From Asticcacaulis sp. AC402 (lineage in GTDB: Bacteria > Pseudomonadota > Alphaproteobacteria > Caulobacterales > Caulobacteraceae): a DNA stretch of 64,000 nt. The position numbers and the translations under genes were made by a program. Shown here piece by piece: positions 61,613 to 64,000 of the stretch (within the stretch, counting starts at the first letter, position 1; the number at the start of each line of letters is the position of its first letter). Where the stretch lies: NCBI RefSeq assembly GCF_000495835.1, contig NZ_AWGC01000018.1, forward strand, positions 85,175 through 149,174, given 5' to 3'. Under the pieces are notes generated by a model. It was not told where the DNA came from and searched no databases. It worked only from the letters and a program-made list of their open reading frames with translations.

Positions 61613-63075
61613 GCTCCACTCTCCGGCGATATAATGAACTTCGCCCCCTTGCTTACCTTATCCGGGTGGGTGTCTACAACCCTGGCCGTGAGATTGTGAC
61701 GGCCAGCGATGGCGGCGACCAGGGCCAGGCCCAGACCATGCCCTTTGGCGAGCGACATCCGGGCACGGTGATAGCGGTCGAAAACGCGAACCTTGTCGCC
61801 ATCGGGAATGCCTGGACCGTCGTCCTCGACCGTAATCACCGGGCCGTGGCGAAGGGTGAGGTGCAGGGTTTTTCCAGCGGCGCCATCTTCGAGGGGCGCA
61901 TATTTTATGGCGTTGTCGAGCAGGTTGACCATCAGCCGCGACATCTGCGTGATGTCAGCGCGAACCACGACGCCATCTTCGATGTCGGTGGTCAAGGTCA
62001 TGCCGGCGTCTTCGGCGCTGGCCTCGTACAGGTCGCACAATTCACGCGCCAGGGCCGACAGGTCGACCTCGGCCAGGGCGCGCAGGTCACCGCGCTGTGC
62101 TTCTGCGGAGGCAATGTCGAGCAGGGAATCGAGCAGGCGCAGGGTAATACGCACCTGACCTTGCGCCTGCTGCAGGCTGGTTACCGCGTGGGGATCGTCG
62201 ATCCGCGCCAGGGCGTCTTCCAGACGCTGGTTCAAGGCGGTGAGGGGGGTGCGGACCTCATGGGCGATATTGTCGCTGACGTCGCGCTGGGCCTTGAGCA
62301 GGCGTTCGACCCGGTCGAGCGTGAGGTTGACGTGGACGGACAAGGCGTCGAGATCGTCCGGGTGACGGGCGCCGACATCGGTGCGCGTCTTGAAATCGCC
62401 GTCGTGGAGCGAATCGAAGACGGCGTTTATCGCGCCGATCCGACGCCGAAGTTTGCGAGCGGCGAACTCGCCGACAAAGAAGGCGCTGGCGACGATCAAC
62501 ACCAGGGCGGCCAGGAAGAGCAGGCGGGTATTGCCAAGCGACTGCTCAGCCAGGGCCATGGATCGGCCGGCCATCAGCCTGACGCCGCCGCGCAGCTGGG
62601 TGACGCGGACAAGGATGGTTTCGCCGCCGCTGACGACGACACCGGCCTGCGACACGGCTGAGTCCAGCCTCGGCCATTGAGCGGCATCACCGACCAGGGC
62701 GCGGCCCTGGCGGTCGATGACGATATAGACCGGGCGCTCGCTGGCGGTCGGGGCCAGGTCCAGGCGCTCGCGCAGGCGCTGGCTAAGGCCGTCGGCCCCC
62801 TCGGCGCGGTAGATGTCGGACAGGCCGGCGATGTCGGTATCGATGGTCGCCTGCAGCGCGGCGCGCGACTGGTGCTGCAGGACGGCGTAGACAAGACCAA
62901 AAACCGCGGTGCACACCAGGGCTGTCGCCAGAGCCACGCGCAGGGCGATGGCCATGGCCAAAGATCTTGGGGCCAGAGATCTTGGGGCCAGAGATCTTGG
63001 GGCCAAAGCCTTGGAGCCCGAAGTCTTGGAGCCCAAAGCGGGCGCAGGCGCGGACCGGGAAGCTGCTTTACTCAA
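61609..63075 (-). CDS. Two-component sensor histidine kinase
   Basis: 488 residues. One transmembrane helix near residues 42-65, a periplasmic sensor region, a second helix (LLFLAALVLIVASAFFVGEF), then HAMP. The H-box is DNIAHEVRTPLTAL (His near 272), the N-box LLDNAIKYAP, and G-boxes DDGPGIPDGD and GHGLGLALVAAI. It phosphorylates the response regulator encoded upstream, overlapping by 8 bp. The N-terminus has a LAPRS repeat encoded by 15-bp units; an ATG at 62955, just after the repeat, is an alternative start. Confidence 0.93.
   Translation of the reverse strand: MSKAASRSAPAPALGSKTSGSKALAPRSLAPRSLAPRSLAMAIALRVALATALVCTAVFGLVYAVLQHQSRAALQATIDTDIAGLSDIYRAEGADGLSQRLRERLDLAPTASERPVYIVIDRQGRALVGDAAQWPRLDSAVSQAGVVVSGGETILVRVTQLRGGVRLMAGRSMALAEQSLGNTRLLFLAALVLIVASAFFVGEFAARKLRRRIGAINAVFDSLHDGDFKTRTDVGARHPDDLDALSVHVNLTLDRVERLLKAQRDVSDNIAHEVRTPLTALNQRLEDALARIDDPHAVTSLQQAQGQVRITLRLLDSLLDIASAEAQRGDLRALAEVDLSALARELCDLYEASAEDAGMTLTTDIEDGVVVRADITQMSRLMVNLLDNAIKYAPLEDGAAGKTLHLTLRHGPVITVEDDGPGIPDGDKVRVFDRYHRARMSLAKGHGLGLALVAAIAGRHNLTARVVDTHPDKVSKGAKFIISPESGA
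62960..63034. repeat. 15-bp tandem repeat at the kinase N-terminus
   Basis: Five units of 15 bp: two identical AGAGATCTTGGGGCC and three variants (AAAGATCTTGGGGCC, AAAGCCTTGGAGCCC, GAAGTCTTGGAGCCC). Each encodes five residues (LAPRS type), so changes in number stay in frame. Confidence 0.85.
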
Positions 63076-63775
63076 GACTCTGACTCTTTACTTTGGGGGC
63101 CATCAGCCGGAAACCCGCGCCACGCACGGTTTCCAGGCAGGGGGTGGCGAATTCGTCTTCCAGGCGATGGCGAAGGCGGCTCATATTGACGTCGATGACA
63201 TTGGTCTGGGGGTCGAAGTTGAGGTGCCAGACCTCCTTCAGCATCATGTCGCGGGTGACGATATCGCCGGCATGCTCCATCAGCAGCTTCAGGATTTCGA
63301 ATTCCTTGGGCGAAAGGGCCAGGTGGATGCCCTGACGGTGGGCGGTGCGCGACTTCACGTGCAGTTCGATATCGCCATACAGCAGCACGGCGCTGTGGAC
63401 GTGGTTGCGCGACCGGCGCAACAGGGCGCGGACCCGGGCGGTCAGTTCATGGTCGTCGAAGGGCTTACCGAGATAGTCGTCGGCGCCACTTTCCAGGCCT
63501 TCGGAGCGGTTTTCCGACCGCGACAGGGCCGAGAGCATCAGGATCGGCGTCTCGATGCCGGCGCCGCGCAGGCGGGTCATGACGTCGATGCCGGAAATGT
63601 CGGGCAGCATGCGGTCCAGCACAATCAGATCAAAGGGGGTCATTCCGGCGGCGGCCAGGCCTTTCTGGCCGGTCTGCGCCCAGGTCACGGCAAAGCCTTC
63701 CTTGCGCAGGACCGACGAAATAATGTCGGCGTTGCTGGCTTCGTCCTCGATCAGCAGGATGGCAGTGTCGGTCAT
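63068..63775 (-). CDS. OmpR-family response regulator
   Basis: 235 residues. The receiver domain has ILLIEDEASN, the phosphorylated Asp in DLIVLDRMLPDISG (about 53) and the lysine in DDYLGKPFD. The C-terminal winged helix has LALSPKEFEILKLLMEHAGD, then VWHLNFDPQTNVIDVNMSRL and RGAGFRLM. First gene of the operon with the kinase and lipoprotein. Confidence 0.95.
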   Translation of the reverse strand: MTDTAILLIEDEASNADIISSVLRKEGFAVTWAQTGQKGLAAAGMTPFDLIVLDRMLPDISGIDVMTRLRGAGIETPILMLSALSRSENRSEGLESGADDYLGKPFDDHELTARVRALLRRSRNHVHSAVLLYGDIELHVKSRTAHRQGIHLALSPKEFEILKLLMEHAGDIVTRDMMLKEVWHLNFDPQTNVIDVNMSRLRHRLEDEFATPCLETVRGAGFRLMAPKVKSQSLE

Positions 63776-63860
63776 GAAATCCCCGGTTCAGGTTCCAGTG
63801 GTAACAGATGAGGTTGTCGTGCCGCAATTTACAAACACTGTGAGGTTTGGGTGAGTTTTA

Positions 63861-64000
63861 TCTCTCCCTTTTTTTCTGCTGGGAGAGGACGAGAGCCGAG
63901 CGACGCGCGGGCGACGGCGCGGGGCGGCGAGCCTGAGGGGCTTTCTGATGACGATTATGCAGCGGAAGCTTATGTAATACCTATCAACGAAAAGATTGAC
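63861..64000. repeat. Palindromic repeats at the window end
   Basis: TCTCCCTTTTTTTCTGCTGG GAGAGGACGAGAGCCGAG belongs to the CTCTCCCC family. GGCGGCGAGCCTGAGGGGCT matches 16706 in reverse. The last bases, GTAATACCTATCAACGAAAA then GATTGAC, match the outer end of the composite repeat at 16680 and 60890. Confidence 0.8.

Noticed and set aside
60611..61699. 362-residue plus-strand frame
   Set aside because: It starts in the composite repeat and continues antisense to the lipoprotein and kinase genes.

Overview
The window is high-GC DNA from an alphaproteobacterium, most likely a member of the Caulobacteraceae (Asticcacaulis/Caulobacter-like). I infer this from codon use, the imuB-dnaE2 SOS mutasome, an AcnD/PrpF-type methylcitrate pathway and several families of long palindromic intergenic repeats of the kind common in that group. 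No rRNA, tRNA or CRISPR array was recognised.

Layout. (1) 1-3347: end of imuB and complete dnaE2. (2) 3423-3991: a GxxExxY nuclease-like gene between perfect 29-bp inverted repeats. (3) 4057-15865: a divergent Lrp-type regulator, then a forward catabolic run: fused indolepyruvate ferredoxin oxidoreductase, Leu/Val dehydrogenase, mmsA, enoyl-CoA hydratase, acyl-CoA dehydrogenase, 3-hydroxyisobutyryl-CoA hydrolase and mmsB. This is a branched-chain amino acid (valine) pathway ending at propionyl-CoA. (4) 16751-23088, minus strand: prpB, prpC, acnD and prpF, the 2-methylcitrate cycle that consumes propionyl-CoA, so the two operons form one metabolic block. A nested palindrome, duplicated together with the 3' end of prpB, lies between prpB and prpC.

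(5) 23213-48886: an accessory island of toxin-antitoxin and anti-phage genes. It holds PIN/AbrB, MNT/HEPN, HipB/HipA, an orphan protein that looks like the uracil-DNA glycosylase fold, a GmrSD-like type IV restriction protein (DUF262/DUF1524), a complete type I BREX operon (brxA, brxB, brxC, pglX, pglZ, brxL), a ParD/truncated ParE pair, an AbiEi/AbiEii-like pair behind two palindromic operators, and a DUF6880 protein between two copies of a hairpin element. pglX carries a G8 tract; gain or loss of one G gives a stop within about a dozen codons, so it is a candidate phase-variation switch. Repeats separate many of these modules.

(6) 49308-63775: mixed chromosomal genes. These are a WYL regulator, two DUF3617-like exported proteins, an AlgE-like mannuronan C5-epimerase with RTX repeats, family-1 uracil-DNA glycosylase, PhzF, a DUF1080 protein, a second orphan UDG-like gene of lower GC, the OhrR/Ohr peroxide pair, a degenerate Doc/AbrB pair, and a two-component system with a lipoprotein. 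Large composite palindromic repeats recur throughout.

The most unusual signals are the shared architecture of the hairpin elements (arms built from about three 9-10 nt units beginning CCAC), one of which encloses a nuclease-like gene; the pglX homopolymer; a 57-residue ORF just upstream of brxA; and the cassette-like spacing of repeats around the toxin-antitoxin genes.
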